Origin: Synechococcus sp. SynAce01
GTDB taxonomy: Bacteria; Cyanobacteriota; Cyanobacteriia; PCC-6307; Cyanobiaceae
Reading direction: 5' to 3'
Length of the DNA: 64,000 bases
NCBI RefSeq assembly: GCF_001885215.1
Contig: NZ_CP018091.1
Span: forward strand, 2,666,001-2,730,000
In this document: piece after piece, positions 20,362 through 30,461 of the stretch
Layout of the letters: each line of letters starts with the position of its first letter
Position numbering within the stretch: the stretch's first letter is position 1
Position numbers and translations under genes: made by a program
The notes under the pieces: generated by a model
The model's input: the letters and a program-made list of their open reading frames with translations, nothing else
The model's database searches: none
What the model was told of the DNA's origin: nothing

Positions 20362-21497
20362 GACTCTTCATCAACGGAAGGAGAAGGCAATTCCGGCCAG
20401 CCAAAACCGGCCTGCCAGCGCAGCCGCTGCAGTCCGAGGGCCAGACCAAGCAACACCAGGATCACAACAGCCCCCACCCCCAGGCGGCTCCAGCGCCAGC
20501 AGACCAGTTCGATGCGGTTGAGAGCGCCGGGCTGCAACGGCCAGCGGATCCCATCGGCATCGGGCACGGCGGCCAGAGGCAACGCCAAGCGCAGGGCAGC
20601 AGGGGCCAGCGGGCCGAGCTGAACGCCGAGCTCCAGTCCCGGAAGTCCCCTGACAGCGCGCAGATCCACTTCCAAGCTGAATTGCTGGTGAGCCCCTACC
20701 AACCAATTGCGTTCCTTCAGCTGCAAATCCGGGGCTGGCAGCTCGATCCCCCCAAGCTGGGCGGCCGTGGCCACAGTGCTCTGCAGCAGCCTGGAAATCT
20801 CCGCGCTGTTCAAGTTGGCGCTCCTCAGGCTGACCACCCCCTGGCGGGTTTCAAGCTCCAGGCGAGGTTTCGGTGCTGGTGCCGCTGCCTGCAGCTCCTG
20901 GCTGAATTGGCGCTGAAAGGGGAGCAGGCGTCCGGACTCGCTGCTCAGGGTCTGCTGGAGCTGGAGCCGGCCGGGAGGACCGAAGCGCAGATCGGTCTCG
21001 ACCCGCAGGCAGCCTGAGAGCAGGGAGCCAAGCAGCAGAAGCACGGCCAGCACGGCGATGGCAAAGCCAACCGGGCCGCGGGTGGGTCCAGTCGGTGGTG
21101 GCAGCGGCGACGGTGGCCCCGGCGCACGCTGGCGGCGCCGGGGACTGGCGCCGGGTTTCAAGCGACCCTCCAGGGGCGCGGCCTCCGTGATGGCCGGCAA
21201 TGTCAGCGACCAGTTGGCCGGACGCGGCAGGGCCGGTGCTTCGAGAATCAGCTGCAGGTCCTTGGCCTGGGCCCGAATCTCCAGGTCCCGGCAGACGCGC
21301 AAACTGCGGCAACAGCTGGCGGCCTGCTCATCGTTGCCCTGGCCCAGCAGGGCCGTGACCATCAGCAAGCGCAGGCTGCCCCCCAAGGGCGTAGCGGCCG
21401 GATGGAGCAGGGCGAGGGGTTCGAGCAACCTCAGGCAACGCCCGTAGTCGCCCCTCTCCAGCGCCTGGCGGGCTGGTGACAGCGGGTCCTCAGTCAT
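20358..21497 (-). CDS. DUF3153 protein with an N-terminal repeat-like helical domain
   Basis: 379 aa from the ATG at 21497, which overlaps the argB stop by eight bases. Residues 1-95 look like a short TPR-type helical domain ([20 protein letters not shown]). A Pro/Arg-rich linker follows, then a membrane helix ending in [11 protein letters not shown] at about residue 170, the start of the DUF3153 domain. A second membrane helix lies near the C-terminus ([17 protein letters not shown]). The lipobox-like LSGC is internal, so standard lipoprotein processing is doubtful. Function unknown; the DUF assignment is moderately sure. Confidence 0.7.
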   Translation of the reverse strand: MTEDPLSPARQALERGDYGRCLRLLEPLALLHPAATPLGGSLRLLMVTALLGQGNDEQAASCCRSLRVCRDLEIRAQAKDLQLILEAPALPRPANWSLTLPAITEAAPLEGRLKPGASPRRRQRAPGPPSPLPPPTGPTRGPVGFAIAVLAVLLLLGSLLSGCLRVETDLRFGPPGRLQLQQTLSSESGRLLPFQRQFSQELQAAAPAPKPRLELETRQGVVSLRSANLNSAEISRLLQSTVATAAQLGGIELPAPDLQLKERNWLVGAHQQFSLEVDLRAVRGLPGLELGVQLGPLAPAALRLALPLAAVPDADGIRWPLQPGALNRIELVCWRWSRLGVGAVVILVLLGLALGLQRLRWQAGFGWPELPSPSVDEES

Positions 21498-22401
21498 GAC
21501 CGGCCGGCGCGGCTGCCGGCGCCAGACGGCCGACCACCATCGTACCGATGCCGGCATCGGTGAACACTTCCAAGAGCAAGGCGTGGGGAACGCGGCCATC
21601 GACGATATGGGCAGCCCCGACCCCCTGGGCGAGGGCACGGATGCAGCATTCGGTCTTGGGGGTCATGCCGCCATCGACCACCCCGCTGGCGATCAGCTCA
21701 CGGGCCTCCGACAGGCTGAGCTGACGCAGCAGCGAACCAGGATCGTCGCGATGGCGCAGGATTCCAGGGGTATCGGTGAGCAGGATCAGCTTCTCGGCCT
21801 GGAGGGCGGCGGCGAGTTCACCGGCCACGGTGTCGGCATTGATGTTGTGCGACTGACCCTGGGGGTTGGCCGCCACGCTGGAAATCACTGGGATGTAGCC
21901 ATTCTCCAGCAGGGGAGTGAGAACGTCGGGGTTGACAGCCGCCACATCCCCCACCAGCCCGTGGGAGCCATCCCCCAAGACCCTCGCTTCGACCAGGCCG
22001 CCATCACTGCCACAGAGCCCCACCGCCCGGCCACCGAGGCGGTTAAGCCCGTTAACGATCTGCTTGTTGACCCTGCCGACCAGCACCATCTCGACCACAT
22101 CCATCGTCTCGGCATCGGTGACCCGCAGGCCATCAACGAACCGGGGCTCGATCGACATCCGGCTCAGCCATTGGTTGATCTCAGGCCCGCCGCCATGGAC
22201 CACCACCGGTTGCAAACCCACGCAGGCCAGCAGAGCCAGATCACGGAAGACCGCCTCACGCAGCGCCTCGTTCACCATCGCCGCCCCCCCATACTTCACC
22301 ACCACACGGCGGCCGGAAAACCGCTGGATGTACGGCAGGGCCTCACTGAGAACGGAGACCCGCAGGCTGTCCTCGGCACTGATCAAGGGGTCATGACTCA
22401 A
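21490..22401 (-). CDS. argB: N-acetylglutamate kinase
   Basis: Second step of arginine synthesis and a PII target in cyanobacteria. Family motifs: [33 protein letters not shown], and [10 protein letters not shown]. About 303 aa if the TTG at 22401 is used; a TTG at 22410 or an ATG at 22452 inside the upstream gene are alternatives, so the start is uncertain. The C-terminus overlaps the DUF3153 gene by eight bases, suggesting coupling. Confidence 0.95.
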   Translation of the reverse strand: MSHDPLISAEDSLRVSVLSEALPYIQRFSGRRVVVKYGGAAMVNEALREAVFRDLALLACVGLQPVVVHGGGPEINQWLSRMSIEPRFVDGLRVTDAETMDVVEMVLVGRVNKQIVNGLNRLGGRAVGLCGSDGGLVEARVLGDGSHGLVGDVAAVNPDVLTPLLENGYIPVISSVAANPQGQSHNINADTVAGELAAALQAEKLILLTDTPGILRHRDDPGSLLRQLSLSEARELIASGVVDGGMTPKTECCIRALAQGVGAAHIVDGRVPHALLLEVFTDAGIGTMVVGRLAPAAAPAGHD

Positions 22402-22423
22402 GTTCGACAACGACGACGGGGAA

Positions 22424-23002
22424 TCAGGACGGCACGGCGTCCAGCTGACCATCGCTGATGGCAGGGTCAACCGGACCCAGGATGAGTTCAAGTTCAGTGT
22501 CCGTCAACGGGGCCAGCGTGGCCACAAGCCCAGGTCCGAAAAAACGGCCAAGCCGCTCCTGCTTGGCTTGCCAGCGCTCATACGGCACCCCATGGCTGCG
22601 AAAACGCAGGCCCAGGCCATAGCCACCATGTTCCTCCAGTTCGCGCACGCTCAGGAGTTCGGGCGGCTGATCGTCGTTCCAGAGCTTGAGGGCCTCCAGC
22701 GAGCTCTCCAGGTGAGCCTTCTGGCCATAGCGCCAACGGGTCACGTCCTTGAGCAAGGTGCTGAGCGGTTCGCTCTCAGGTTGCTCGCGCAGGGCACGGA
22801 ATTCAGCAGGTTTGGTCAGACGGATCGCGGGCGGCAGTTCCGAGGACTTCAGGGCCAGACCGCCCAGCAGCAGTGGAATGCCATAGAACACGCCAGCCAG
22901 GCTGATGTTGGGGCTATCGGTCGCGTAGGCGATCGTGCCGACCACGGTAAGAACGGCGCCAAGGAGGGTGAGCAGGCTGCCGGGTGAGGTGATTGCTTGC
23001 AT
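22424..23002 (-). CDS. DUF2854 family membrane protein
   Basis: 192 aa. There are two N-terminal hydrophobic helices ([19 protein letters not shown], then [16 protein letters not shown]) and a soluble C-terminal region with [17 protein letters not shown] and [12 protein letters not shown]. This matches DUF2854, found in cyanobacteria and plastids; function unknown. A GGAGG lies directly before an ATG at 23011 and nine bases before the ATG at 23002, so 23002 is the better start. Upstream of argB and co-directional. Confidence 0.75.
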   Translation of the reverse strand: MQAITSPGSLLTLLGAVLTVVGTIAYATDSPNISLAGVFYGIPLLLGGLALKSSELPPAIRLTKPAEFRALREQPESEPLSTLLKDVTRWRYGQKAHLESSLEALKLWNDDQPPELLSVRELEEHGGYGLGLRFRSHGVPYERWQAKQERLGRFFGPGLVATLAPLTDTELELILGPVDPAISDGQLDAVPS

Positions 23003-23064
23003 GGCGACCATCCTCCCGCAAGGGCGTGCGCAACAATCGAAACCATGTTGGGTCCAACTCTGCG

Positions 23065-23340
23065 ATGACTGCCTCCAACTCCGCTGAATCCTCCAGGCCT
23101 ATCGGTGCCGAGCCCGATCGGGTCGAACCAGTGGCGGCTGAAGTCCAAAACGTGGCTCCAGAAACTGCTGAAGAGCTCAGCAGCACGGCCTTGATCGAGC
23201 AGCTCAGCGCCGATCGACTGTGGCTGTTGCGCCAGATCGATGGGGGCCGTTGGCCTGATCTGCGCCTCGACCTGGCGGCCCTGGAGCGGGAGCTGGGCCA
23301 GATGATCGATCTGGCCAGCGAACGGCTGACTGGAAGCTGA
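23065..23340 (+). CDS. Small acidic protein of unknown function
   Basis: 91 aa from the ATG at 23065. The N-terminal 45 residues are Ser/Glu/Ala-rich and low complexity. The C-terminal half is helical (LIEQLSADRLWLLRQIDGG, then LDLAALERELGQMIDLAS) and looks conserved. No family recognised. It lies divergent from DUF2854 and convergent with ssb (11 bases between stops). Confidence 0.55.
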   Translation: MTASNSAESSRPIGAEPDRVEPVAAEVQNVAPETAEELSSTALIEQLSADRLWLLRQIDGGRWPDLRLDLAALERELGQMIDLASERLTGS

Positions 23341-23351
23341 GGGGCCTGGCT

Positions 23352-23897
23352 TCAGAACGGGATGTCGTCGTCGTCGCTGAGCTCAGGCACCAGCGGCGAA
23401 GTGTTCCAGGTGGGAACCTCAGGCGCCGGGGTCGCTGGAATCGCAGCAGCGGCGGTCGTGGAGCCAGCCACAGCAGCCCTGGCCGGCACGGGCCTGGGCA
23501 CTGAGCGGGGTTGCCCCCCCGCGGGGGGCAACGGGGCAGGCCTTGTGTCGCCGGCCGGGGAAGGGCCTTCGGCCAGGGGATGGAGACGGGAGAGGGTGAA
23601 CTCGGCCCGTTTCTCCTTGAGGCCATCGGCGCGGGTGATGGTGCTGATGCGCAGGCGCCCCTCCAGCATCAACCGCTGGCCCACCTGGACCCTGTTCTGG
23701 AGATCCTGGGCCAGATTGCCCCAGCCCACCACCTTGATCTGGCCGGACGGGTCGTCGGGCCGCAGACCCTCGAACTGCACCGACATTTCGGCCACAGGGG
23801 TCTGGTTGTCCTGGGTGTAGCGCAACTGGGGCGCCTCGATCACCTCCACTTCCAGCAAACAGTGATTCAAAACCGGATCAAAAATACCGGTCCCCAT
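23352..23897 (-). CDS. ssb: Single-stranded DNA-binding protein
   Basis: 181 aa from the ATG at 23897; picocyanobacterial SSBs often begin MNHCLLE, which here would be the TTG at 23870 (172 aa). The N-terminal OB fold includes RYTQDNQTPVAEMSVQFEG and IKVVGWGNLAQ. A Pro/Ala/Gly-rich linker follows, then the canonical acidic tip SDDDDIPF that recruits partner proteins. A perfect 10-bp GC hairpin sits in the linker-coding DNA (23510-23532). Confidence 0.92.
   Translation of the reverse strand: MGTGIFDPVLNHCLLEVEVIEAPQLRYTQDNQTPVAEMSVQFEGLRPDDPSGQIKVVGWGNLAQDLQNRVQVGQRLMLEGRLRISTITRADGLKEKRAEFTLSRLHPLAEGPSPAGDTRPAPLPPAGGQPRSVPRPVPARAAVAGSTTAAAAIPATPAPEVPTWNTSPLVPELSDDDDIPF
23510..23532. repeat. 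Perfect GC inverted repeat inside ssb
   Basis: GTTGCCCCCC at 23510-23519 and GGGGGGCAAC at 23523-23532 are exact complements with a three-base loop. On the ssb strand this encodes part of the Pro/Gly linker (LPPAGGQP). It is not a terminator: it lies mid-gene and has no U-tract. Confidence 0.75.
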
Positions 23898-23967
23898 CCT
23901 GGTGCACGATCCCGCTGATGCACGCTGCTGCTGAACAGAACAGTCCTGCCCTTGAACAGCCCCGTTG

Positions 23968-24780
23968 ATGCCCAGCCTTGATCCTCAGCAGCGACGCCGG
24001 CTCTGGCTGATCGCCGGCACCGGCGAGGGACCCGCCCTGGCCAGGGTGTTGCTGGAGCGGGGCTGGGGCGTGACTGTGGCTGTGGTGAGCGCCAGCGCCT
24101 GCCGTGCCTACGACGCCCACCCCGATCTGCGCCTGGAGGTGGGAGGCCTGGCGGGACCAGCGGCCATGGCCGCGCGGCTGCGCCAGGCGACGCAGGGCGG
24201 GCAGCCGTTTGGTTGGGTAGTGGATGCCAGCCATCCCTTTGCCAGCCGGGTCAGCTCCGACCTGGCCGCCACCTGCCGGAGCCTGGGCCAGCCGCTGCTG
24301 CGTCTGTTGCGCCCCAATCTTGAAGCCGAAGCCGTCGACTGCACCCTGCTGGCGGGCTGTGAGGAGCTGGCCTGCCTAGACTTGGCGAGGGAGCGCCTGC
24401 TGTTCGCCATCGGTGCCCGCCATCTGCCCAAAGCCCTGGCCCTGGTGGCCCCTGCCGTGAGCTTTGCCCGCCTGCTGCCCAACCCCGCGAGTCTGCGGCA
24501 GGCACGGGCCGCCGGGCTGCCGGAGGCCCATCTGGCCTGTCATCGCCCCGGCACAGGAGCGGGCCTGGCCCCGCTGGCTCTTGAAGCGGCCCTGATTCGC
24601 CAGTGGGGCATCACCGCCGTTGTGTGTCGCCAATCCGGTGGCACAACCGAACGGTGCTGGCACACCCTTTGCCGCCGGTTCGGGCTGAGGCTGCTGCTGC
24701 TGCAACGGCCTGAGGAACCGGAGGGCGTCGAGCAACTCGAGCTGCCAGATCTGATCGCCCGGCTGGGGGCCTGCGGCTGA
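23968..24780 (+). CDS. cobK: Precorrin-6A reductase
   Basis: 270 aa from the ATG at 23968 (a TTG lies one codon earlier). It fits CobK/CbiJ: an N-terminal nucleotide-binding start (LWLIAGTGEGPALARVLLER), VVDASHPFA near residue 90, and the late QSGGTTE substrate motif. It reduces a corrin macrocycle intermediate in cobalamin or pseudocobalamin synthesis. cobO lies 20 kb away. Its TGA directly abuts the stop of the convergent PfkB kinase, giving TGATCA at 24778-24783. Confidence 0.88.
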   Translation: MPSLDPQQRRRLWLIAGTGEGPALARVLLERGWGVTVAVVSASACRAYDAHPDLRLEVGGLAGPAAMAARLRQATQGGQPFGWVVDASHPFASRVSSDLAATCRSLGQPLLRLLRPNLEAEAVDCTLLAGCEELACLDLARERLLFAIGARHLPKALALVAPAVSFARLLPNPASLRQARAAGLPEAHLACHRPGTGAGLAPLALEAALIRQWGITAVVCRQSGGTTERCWHTLCRRFGLRLLLLQRPEEPEGVEQLELPDLIARLGACG

Positions 24781-25779
24781 TCAGCCCAGGTGCTCGGCGA
24801 CCAGGTCAGGCAGAGAAATGGCGGGGCGCGGTCCCAGCTGGGTGATCACCTGGCCGGCACAGAGGGATCCCAGCTGTCCGCAGCGTTCCAGCGAGTCACC
24901 CCGGGTGTGGCCGAAGAGAAAACCGGCGGCATAAAGATCGCCAGCCCCGGTGGTGTCCACCAGTGGGCCGAGCCGGTAAGGCTCGATCTCCAGGGTGGTT
25001 GAACCCTGCAGCACGACCGATCCCCGTTTGCTGCGGGTCAGCACGGCCACCTGGCAGCGCCCCCGCACATGTTCGCGAGCCTCCTCGAAGCTGGAGCTGC
25101 CATAGAGGGCCATGATCTCGACCTCATTGGCAAAGAGCAGATCGACATGGCCGTCGACAAGCTCCAGAAAGCTCTGACGGTGGCGCTCGACGCAAAAAGC
25201 ATCCGAGAGGCTCAGGGCCACCTGGCCACCACTGCGGCGCATCACCTCGGCCGCGGCAAGGAAGGCGCGCTTGGCCGCTTCGCTGTCCCAGAGGTAGCCC
25301 TCCAGATACAACACTTTGGCCTGGGCCACAAGCTCCAGATCAAGGTCTTGGGGCTCCAGCCCCACCGAGGCCCCCAGGTAGGTGCACATCGTGCGCTGGG
25401 CATCGGGGCTGACCAGGATCATGCAGCGGGCCGTGGAGGGTCCGCTGCTGGCAGCGGGCGTGTCGAAGCGGGTGCCGACGGCGCGAATGTCGTGGGCGAA
25501 GATCGCGCCGAGCTGGTCGTCGCGGACGCGGCCGATGAAGGCCGCCTGGCCGCCGAGCTGGGCGATGCCGGCCAGGGTGTTGGCGGCCGAGCCACCGGAC
25601 GTTTCCAGACCCGGACCCATGGCGGCATACAGCCGCTCGGCCTGGGCTTCATCCACCAGGGCCATGGCGCCTTTGTGGAGTTGGTGGTCTTCGAGGAAAC
25701 GGTCGTCGCTCTGAACGAGGACATCGACGATGGCATTGCCGATGCCGATGACATCGAGAACCTTGCTGATCTCAGGCAT
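24781..25779 (-). CDS. PfkB family carbohydrate / adenosine-type kinase
   Basis: 332 aa ribokinase-fold enzyme. N-terminal [30 protein letters not shown] near residue 56, and the catalytic [16 protein letters not shown] near residue 279 are all intact. Cyanobacterial members are usually annotated adenosine kinase; sugar specificity cannot be read here. The ATG at 25779 overlaps the purA stop by eight bases, linking it to purine metabolism by position, which supports adenosine as substrate (inference). Confidence 0.87.
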   Translation of the reverse strand: MPEISKVLDVIGIGNAIVDVLVQSDDRFLEDHQLHKGAMALVDEAQAERLYAAMGPGLETSGGSAANTLAGIAQLGGQAAFIGRVRDDQLGAIFAHDIRAVGTRFDTPAASSGPSTARCMILVSPDAQRTMCTYLGASVGLEPQDLDLELVAQAKVLYLEGYLWDSEAAKRAFLAAAEVMRRSGGQVALSLSDAFCVERHRQSFLELVDGHVDLLFANEVEIMALYGSSSFEEAREHVRGRCQVAVLTRSKRGSVVLQGSTTLEIEPYRLGPLVDTTGAGDLYAAGFLFGHTRGDSLERCGQLGSLCAGQVITQLGPRPAISLPDLVAEHLG

Positions 25780-27091
25780 TGAGGAGGGCTCGCTTCGGTC
25801 CGTGGATCGGATCCTCCACCACGATGGTCTGGTCCCGGTGGGCGCCAAGCGACACGATCGCGATCGGCACTTCCATCAGTTCAGCCAGGAATCGCAGATA
25901 GGCCATGGCCGTTTCCGGAAGCTGCTCAAGGCGACGACAATCGGCCGTTGAAGACTGCCAACCCGGCAGGCTGACATAGATCGGCTTGCAGCGGGCAAAG
26001 AGTTCGGCGCTGCTGGGGAAATGGTCGATGCGCTCGCCATCGAGCTCATAGGCCACGCAGACCTGGATGGAATCAAGTTCGTCGAGCACGTCGAGCTTGG
26101 TGATCGCCAGGCAGTCGAGGCCGTTGACCTCCACCGCGTAGCGGCCGATCACGCCATCAAACCAACCGCAACGACGGCGACGCCCGGTGGTGGTGCCGAA
26201 TTCGTGGCCCCGGTCACAGAGGTGATCGTTGAGGCTGCCTTCGAGTTCGGTGGGAAAGGGACCTTCCCCAACGCGGGTGGTGTAGGCCTTGGCCACACCG
26301 ATTACGCGGTCGATCAGCGTCGGGCCGACCCCGGCACCGATGCAGGCACCACCCGAGACTGGGTTCGAGGAGGTCACATAGGGATAGGTGCCGTGGTCGA
26401 GATCCAGCAGGGTTCCCTGGGCCCCTTCAAACAGGATGTTTTTGCGGGCCCGCGCCGCCTGGTGAATGGTGCGGGTGCAGTCGACCACATGGGGAGCCAG
26501 CCTGGCCCCGTAACCCGCATATTCAGCGATCATGGCCTCGCAGTCGAGCGGCTCGATGCCGTAGATCTGCTCGAGCAGCTGGTTCTTCTCCGCCAAGGGG
26601 GCAGTGAGGCGATCGCGCAGCCGCTCTTCATCGAGCAGATCAACCACCCGGATGCCATTGCGCTCGGCTTTGTCGGCATAGGTGGGACCGATGCCCCGGC
26701 CGGTGGTGCCGATGCGTCTATCGCCACGACGCTGCTCCATCGCCTGATCGAGCAGGCGGTGGTAGGGCATGGTGACGTGGGCCGTGGAGGCCAGTTTCAG
26801 CCCGTCAATGGCGATGCCATAGGCGAGCAGCATATCGAGCTCGGCAAGCATCACCTTGGGGTCCACCACGGTGCCTGAACCGATCAGGCAGATCGTTTCG
26901 GGATAAAGAATTCCAGAAGGAATCAGGTGCAGTTTGAGAACCTTGTCGTCAACGACGATGGTGTGGCCGGCATTGACGCCGCCCTGATAGCGCACGACCA
27001 CATCGGCGGAGCGGCTCAGGAGATCGGTGATCTTGCCCTTCCCCTCGTCGCCCCACTGTGCACCGATGACGACAACGTTGGCCAAGGACAC
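25772..27091 (-). CDS. purA: Adenylosuccinate synthetase
   Basis: 439 aa. It commits IMP to AMP synthesis with GTP and aspartate. Diagnostic blocks: [15 protein letters not shown] (catalytic Asp and P-loop), [23 protein letters not shown], and TSSNPVSGG. The start is GTG at 27091. Downstream PfkB kinase overlaps by eight bases; psb27 and proS lie upstream on the same strand with about 106 and 108 bases between genes. Confidence 0.97.
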   Translation of the reverse strand: MSLANVVVIGAQWGDEGKGKITDLLSRSADVVVRYQGGVNAGHTIVVDDKVLKLHLIPSGILYPETICLIGSGTVVDPKVMLAELDMLLAYGIAIDGLKLASTAHVTMPYHRLLDQAMEQRRGDRRIGTTGRGIGPTYADKAERNGIRVVDLLDEERLRDRLTAPLAEKNQLLEQIYGIEPLDCEAMIAEYAGYGARLAPHVVDCTRTIHQAARARKNILFEGAQGTLLDLDHGTYPYVTSSNPVSGGACIGAGVGPTLIDRVIGVAKAYTTRVGEGPFPTELEGSLNDHLCDRGHEFGTTTGRRRRCGWFDGVIGRYAVEVNGLDCLAITKLDVLDELDSIQVCVAYELDGERIDHFPSSAELFARCKPIYVSLPGWQSSTADCRRLEQLPETAMAYLRFLAELMEVPIAIVSLGAHRDQTIVVEDPIHGPKRALLNA

Positions 27092-27197
27092 AGCGGCCCG
27101 AAGCCGCTTCTAAGCACAAGGATGGAGCCTGTCAGATCAAAGGCCCTTCCGTCAAAGAGCCGGACTGATCGTTGGCACTGTTCAGTCAGCGGGCCAT

Positions 27198-27668
27198 TCA
27201 GGCGCCGCGGGTCACGTTCGCTTCGGCTTTGCGTAGTTCCTTGGCCACGCGGGTCTTGAGGGCCTCGGGCAGGGGACGGTTCGGATAATTGGTGTAGTGA
27301 CCGGCCAGGGAGTTGATCGCGGTCTGCATGGTGGTGAACGAGCTCAGGCCGTTGACCTTGCCCCTGGGGCGGTAGAAGGCGACGTAATCCTTGACGAGGG
27401 TGCGGGCGGATGTTTCGGCCTCTGCCCTGGCGGGATCGTCGTCGGCAATCGCGATTGTGCTCAGCAGGGCCTCGGCCACCACCATCGTGTCGTCGAGGTA
27501 GGTGCCGCTCAGAGGCGCCGCCGGACTGCCGCAGGCACTGAGCAACAGGCTGAGGCTGAGGCAGATGGCGATCAGGCGGGCCGTCGACCGACGGACCTGC
27601 TCACCCAAGATTCCGCTGAGTGTTTGCAGCGACCAGGACTGGACCCAACGGTCCCACGCAGCGGCCAT
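27198..27668 (-). CDS. psb27: Photosystem II assembly lipoprotein Psb27
   Basis: Psb27 binds CP43 during photosystem II assembly and repair on the lumenal side. The mature region has the expected TYLDDTMVVAEALLSTI, RTLVKDYVAFYR and SSFTTMQTAINSLAGHY helices. A hydrophobic stretch ends in the lipobox LSAC, so it is probably a lipoprotein. The open frame from the ATG at 27668 gives 156 aa with about 25 residues before the signal; a TTG at about residue 21 would give a more normal signal peptide. Confidence 0.93.
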   Translation of the reverse strand: MAAAWDRWVQSWSLQTLSGILGEQVRRSTARLIAICLSLSLLLSACGSPAAPLSGTYLDDTMVVAEALLSTIAIADDDPARAEAETSARTLVKDYVAFYRPRGKVNGLSSFTTMQTAINSLAGHYTNYPNRPLPEALKTRVAKELRKAEANVTRGA

Positions 27669-27776
27669 CAGCGCCTCAATTCGATAATGGCTACTTTAGA
27701 AGCACCATGCCTCGACAATCTAGGCAGGCCTAAGGCTTGGCTGAGCTGTTCTCCAGGGGATCGAAGCGCCGGTCAC

Positions 27777-29606
27777 TCAGACCGGTTCCTCGTCGGGGAG
27801 CAGCCCTCGGCGCCCAGCCTCGATCCGGGGCTCGAGCCAGGGCAACAGGGCGTCGGCAGCCAGCTCATGCTTAACGCCACCGGCGCGTTCCACCACTTCC
27901 ACCATGCCTGTGGCGGCCCCGCGGCCCACGACCACGCGCCAGGGGATGCCGATCAGATCGGCATCCTTGAATTTCACCCCGGCCCGCTCGGCACGGTCAT
28001 CAAGCAGCACCTCGATCCCCGCGGCCGCCAACGCGGCATAGAGCTGCTCGGCCAGGGCCAGCTGCACGCCGTCCTGGGCATTGGCGATCACAACAATCAA
28101 CTCGAAGGGGGCGATGGCCAGTGGCCAGCAGATGCCCTGAGCGTCATGGTGCTGCTCCACCGCCGCCTGGGCTAACCGGGACACACCGATGCCATAACAA
28201 CCCATCACGAGCGGTTCATCGACGCCGTCTTCGGTCGTGAAGCGAGCCTCCAGGGCTTCGGAGTACTTACTGCCGAGCTGAAAGATATGGCCCACCTCGA
28301 TACCGCGGCTGGCCACCAGCCGTTGCTCCGGGTCGTGCTGGCAGCGATCACCGGGCTGGGCCGCACGCAGATCAACCAGCTCCGGCAAAGGCGTTTGGGC
28401 ATCCCAGCCGGCGACCAACTGGTGGCTGCCGTCCTGGTTGCTGCCGCAGACGAACGCGCCGAGGCACTCCAGGCTGGAATCGGCCAGCCGCTCGAAGCGT
28501 GGTGCCCAATCGCGGGCAGCGGCGAGAACCCCATCGCTGAGCTGGGGCCCGAGAAACCCGAAGGGCAGGGGAGCCAGCTCCTGGGCCGCCACCTGGTCGG
28601 CTGTCAGGGGCTGGAGATCAATCAGGGGATGCCCTGACCCGGCCAAACGGCTGGTCAGGGCATTTCTGAGCTTCACCTCATTGAGCTGTTGATCACCGCG
28701 CAGGCAAACCAGCACCGGCTGGGGGGGCAGGCCGGCGAAACGGGCCAGCAGCAGCAGCACCTTGACGATCTGGCTGGGCTCGAGGCCATGGCCCTGACAG
28801 AGGGCCTCGATCGATCCCTGCGCCGGGGTCGAAAACGGGCCCAAGGGTCTGGAAGGCTCCAGGGGGATCGCCTCGCTCTCGAGCGAAACGGCCCGTTCCT
28901 GGTTGGCGGCATAACGGCCATCGGCGCTGGAGAGGATCAGGTCCTCGCCGACCTCGGCGGTCACCATGAACTCCTGGCTGGCGCTGCCACCGATGGCGCC
29001 GCTGTCGGCTTCAACGGCCACGGCCCTCAGACCGCAGCGCTGGAAAATGCGCCGGTAAGCCTGATCCATCTCCCGATAGGTGGCGGCAAGGCTGGCCCCA
29101 TCGGCATGGAAGGAATAGGCATCCTTCATGATGAATTCACGTGCACGCATCAGCCCGAAACGGGGGCGGATTTCGTCGCGGAATTTGGTCTGGATCTGAT
29201 AAAGGCAGACCGGCAGCTGCCGGTAGGAACGGAGCAGGTCGGCGGCTAGGGCCGTCACCACCTCTTCATGGGTGGGGCCGAGCCCCATGGAGCGGTCCTG
29301 GCGATCGACCAGGTGGAACATGATCCCCTCGCCGGCGGTGTAGCCCTGCCAGCGGCCGCTGCGTTCCCAAAGGTCGGCGGGCTGGAGCTGGGGCAGCAGG
29401 GTTTCCAGGGCACCGATCCGGTCCATTTCCTGGCGGACGATGCCGTTGATCTTGGTCAGCACCCGCCAGAGCAAGGGGAGATAGGCATACACACCGGCGG
29501 AGATCCGGCGGGTGTAGCCGGCTCGCAACAACAGCCGGTGGGAGGGGATGTCAGCCTCGGCCGGATCGTCGCGCAGTGTCACCAGCATCAGGCGGGTCAC
29601 ACGCAT
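27777..29606 (-). CDS. proS: Prolyl-tRNA synthetase (bacterial type)
   Basis: 609 aa from the ATG at 29606 (MRVTRLMLVTLRDDP), the usual family start; the frame opens 12 codons earlier. Class II motifs are present, including MGLGPTHEEV, RPRFGLMRAREFIMKDAYSF and the motif 3 block CYGIGVSRLAQAAVEQ. The insertion between motifs 2 and 3 (residues about 230-400) is the editing domain that clears Ala-tRNAPro. It is first in a likely proS-psb27-purA-PfkB series. Confidence 0.97.
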   Translation of the reverse strand: MRVTRLMLVTLRDDPAEADIPSHRLLLRAGYTRRISAGVYAYLPLLWRVLTKINGIVRQEMDRIGALETLLPQLQPADLWERSGRWQGYTAGEGIMFHLVDRQDRSMGLGPTHEEVVTALAADLLRSYRQLPVCLYQIQTKFRDEIRPRFGLMRAREFIMKDAYSFHADGASLAATYREMDQAYRRIFQRCGLRAVAVEADSGAIGGSASQEFMVTAEVGEDLILSSADGRYAANQERAVSLESEAIPLEPSRPLGPFSTPAQGSIEALCQGHGLEPSQIVKVLLLLARFAGLPPQPVLVCLRGDQQLNEVKLRNALTSRLAGSGHPLIDLQPLTADQVAAQELAPLPFGFLGPQLSDGVLAAARDWAPRFERLADSSLECLGAFVCGSNQDGSHQLVAGWDAQTPLPELVDLRAAQPGDRCQHDPEQRLVASRGIEVGHIFQLGSKYSEALEARFTTEDGVDEPLVMGCYGIGVSRLAQAAVEQHHDAQGICWPLAIAPFELIVVIANAQDGVQLALAEQLYAALAAAGIEVLLDDRAERAGVKFKDADLIGIPWRVVVGRGAATGMVEVVERAGGVKHELAADALLPWLEPRIEAGRRGLLPDEEPV

Positions 29607-29771
29607 CTCACTAGCCGGGCGAAAGGGGTTGGAACCTATCACCTAGTTGCAGGACGTCCGACGCACAGCCAACCGAAACAAGCAGCCAGGAAGGTCTGGA
29701 CGGAGGCCCCAGGGAGCGGGAGACTTCTGCTATGGTCGACTCATCAATCCCATTCGTCTCAGGATAGTCTC

Positions 29772-30287
29772 ATGGCTGCGGCTCCCCATGGTTCCAGCGG
29801 GGGGATCGCCCCTTCCGGCCACAGGGTTGAGCCGTTCACTTCCATGCCCGGCCAGATCAGCCCGCCGTTGATCGGCCTCCCAGGCGGCGAATCGGCCACG
29901 CCAGAGGAGCACCTGATCGGCATCGACGACGTTCAGAGCGCCCTGAACCGTTCTCGCGCCTCGGTGTACCGCTACACCAACACCGATCCGCGCAACCTCA
30001 ATCCCCCCTTCAACCCCCGCCGCCTCAATCCGGAATACCGCACGGATCAGAAGGAACCGTTGCAGTTCCACCCCCACGAAGTGGCTCGCTTTGCGCGGGA
30101 TGTGCTGCGAATCAAGGAAGTCACCGTGGAGGTGCTCAATTCGCCTTCAACGGCCACCCAGCAGTTGTTGGGCTCCATTCTCGAAGAGCTCCAGGCGATC
30201 CGTTCCTTGATGAACCGCATGGAAGCAGCGCCCACCGATCTCAGCAGCAAGCGCGACGGCTTTGATCAGTCCCGGCCCGCCGCCTGA
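29772..30287 (+). CDS. MerR/resolvase-like helix-turn-helix DNA-binding protein
   Basis: 171 aa. After a Gly/Pro-rich N-terminus (about 45 residues), IGIDDVQSALNRSRASVYRY is a recognisable helix-turn-helix of the excisionase/MerR kind. A QFHPHEVARFARDVLRI segment follows, then a C-terminal helix (LLGSILEELQAIRSLMNRME) that may oligomerise. No effector domain is seen. A TATGGT preceded by TGc at 29731-29736 is a possible extended -10 for this gene. Target unknown. Confidence 0.72.
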   Translation: MAAAPHGSSGGIAPSGHRVEPFTSMPGQISPPLIGLPGGESATPEEHLIGIDDVQSALNRSRASVYRYTNTDPRNLNPPFNPRRLNPEYRTDQKEPLQFHPHEVARFARDVLRIKEVTVEVLNSPSTATQQLLGSILEELQAIRSLMNRMEAAPTDLSSKRDGFDQSRPAA

Positions 30288-30461
30288 ACAACTGCAGGCC
30301 CACTTGGTGTCAGAATTGAAAAGACTGTTTGTTAACGGCGGTGCCGCTGAATTGCTCAGTTGGTTTCTGCCAGAGACGTCCCGTTGCTTCCCGATCAACC
30401 TGATTCCGGCTCTTCAAGGGCGGTCTCAGCTTCCAGGGAGGGTATTCCTTAACCCCAGTCC

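Noticed and set aside
21496-22458. 320-codon plus-strand frame opposite argB
   Set aside because: Rich in His/Gln/Asp as expected for an antisense shadow; argB is certain.
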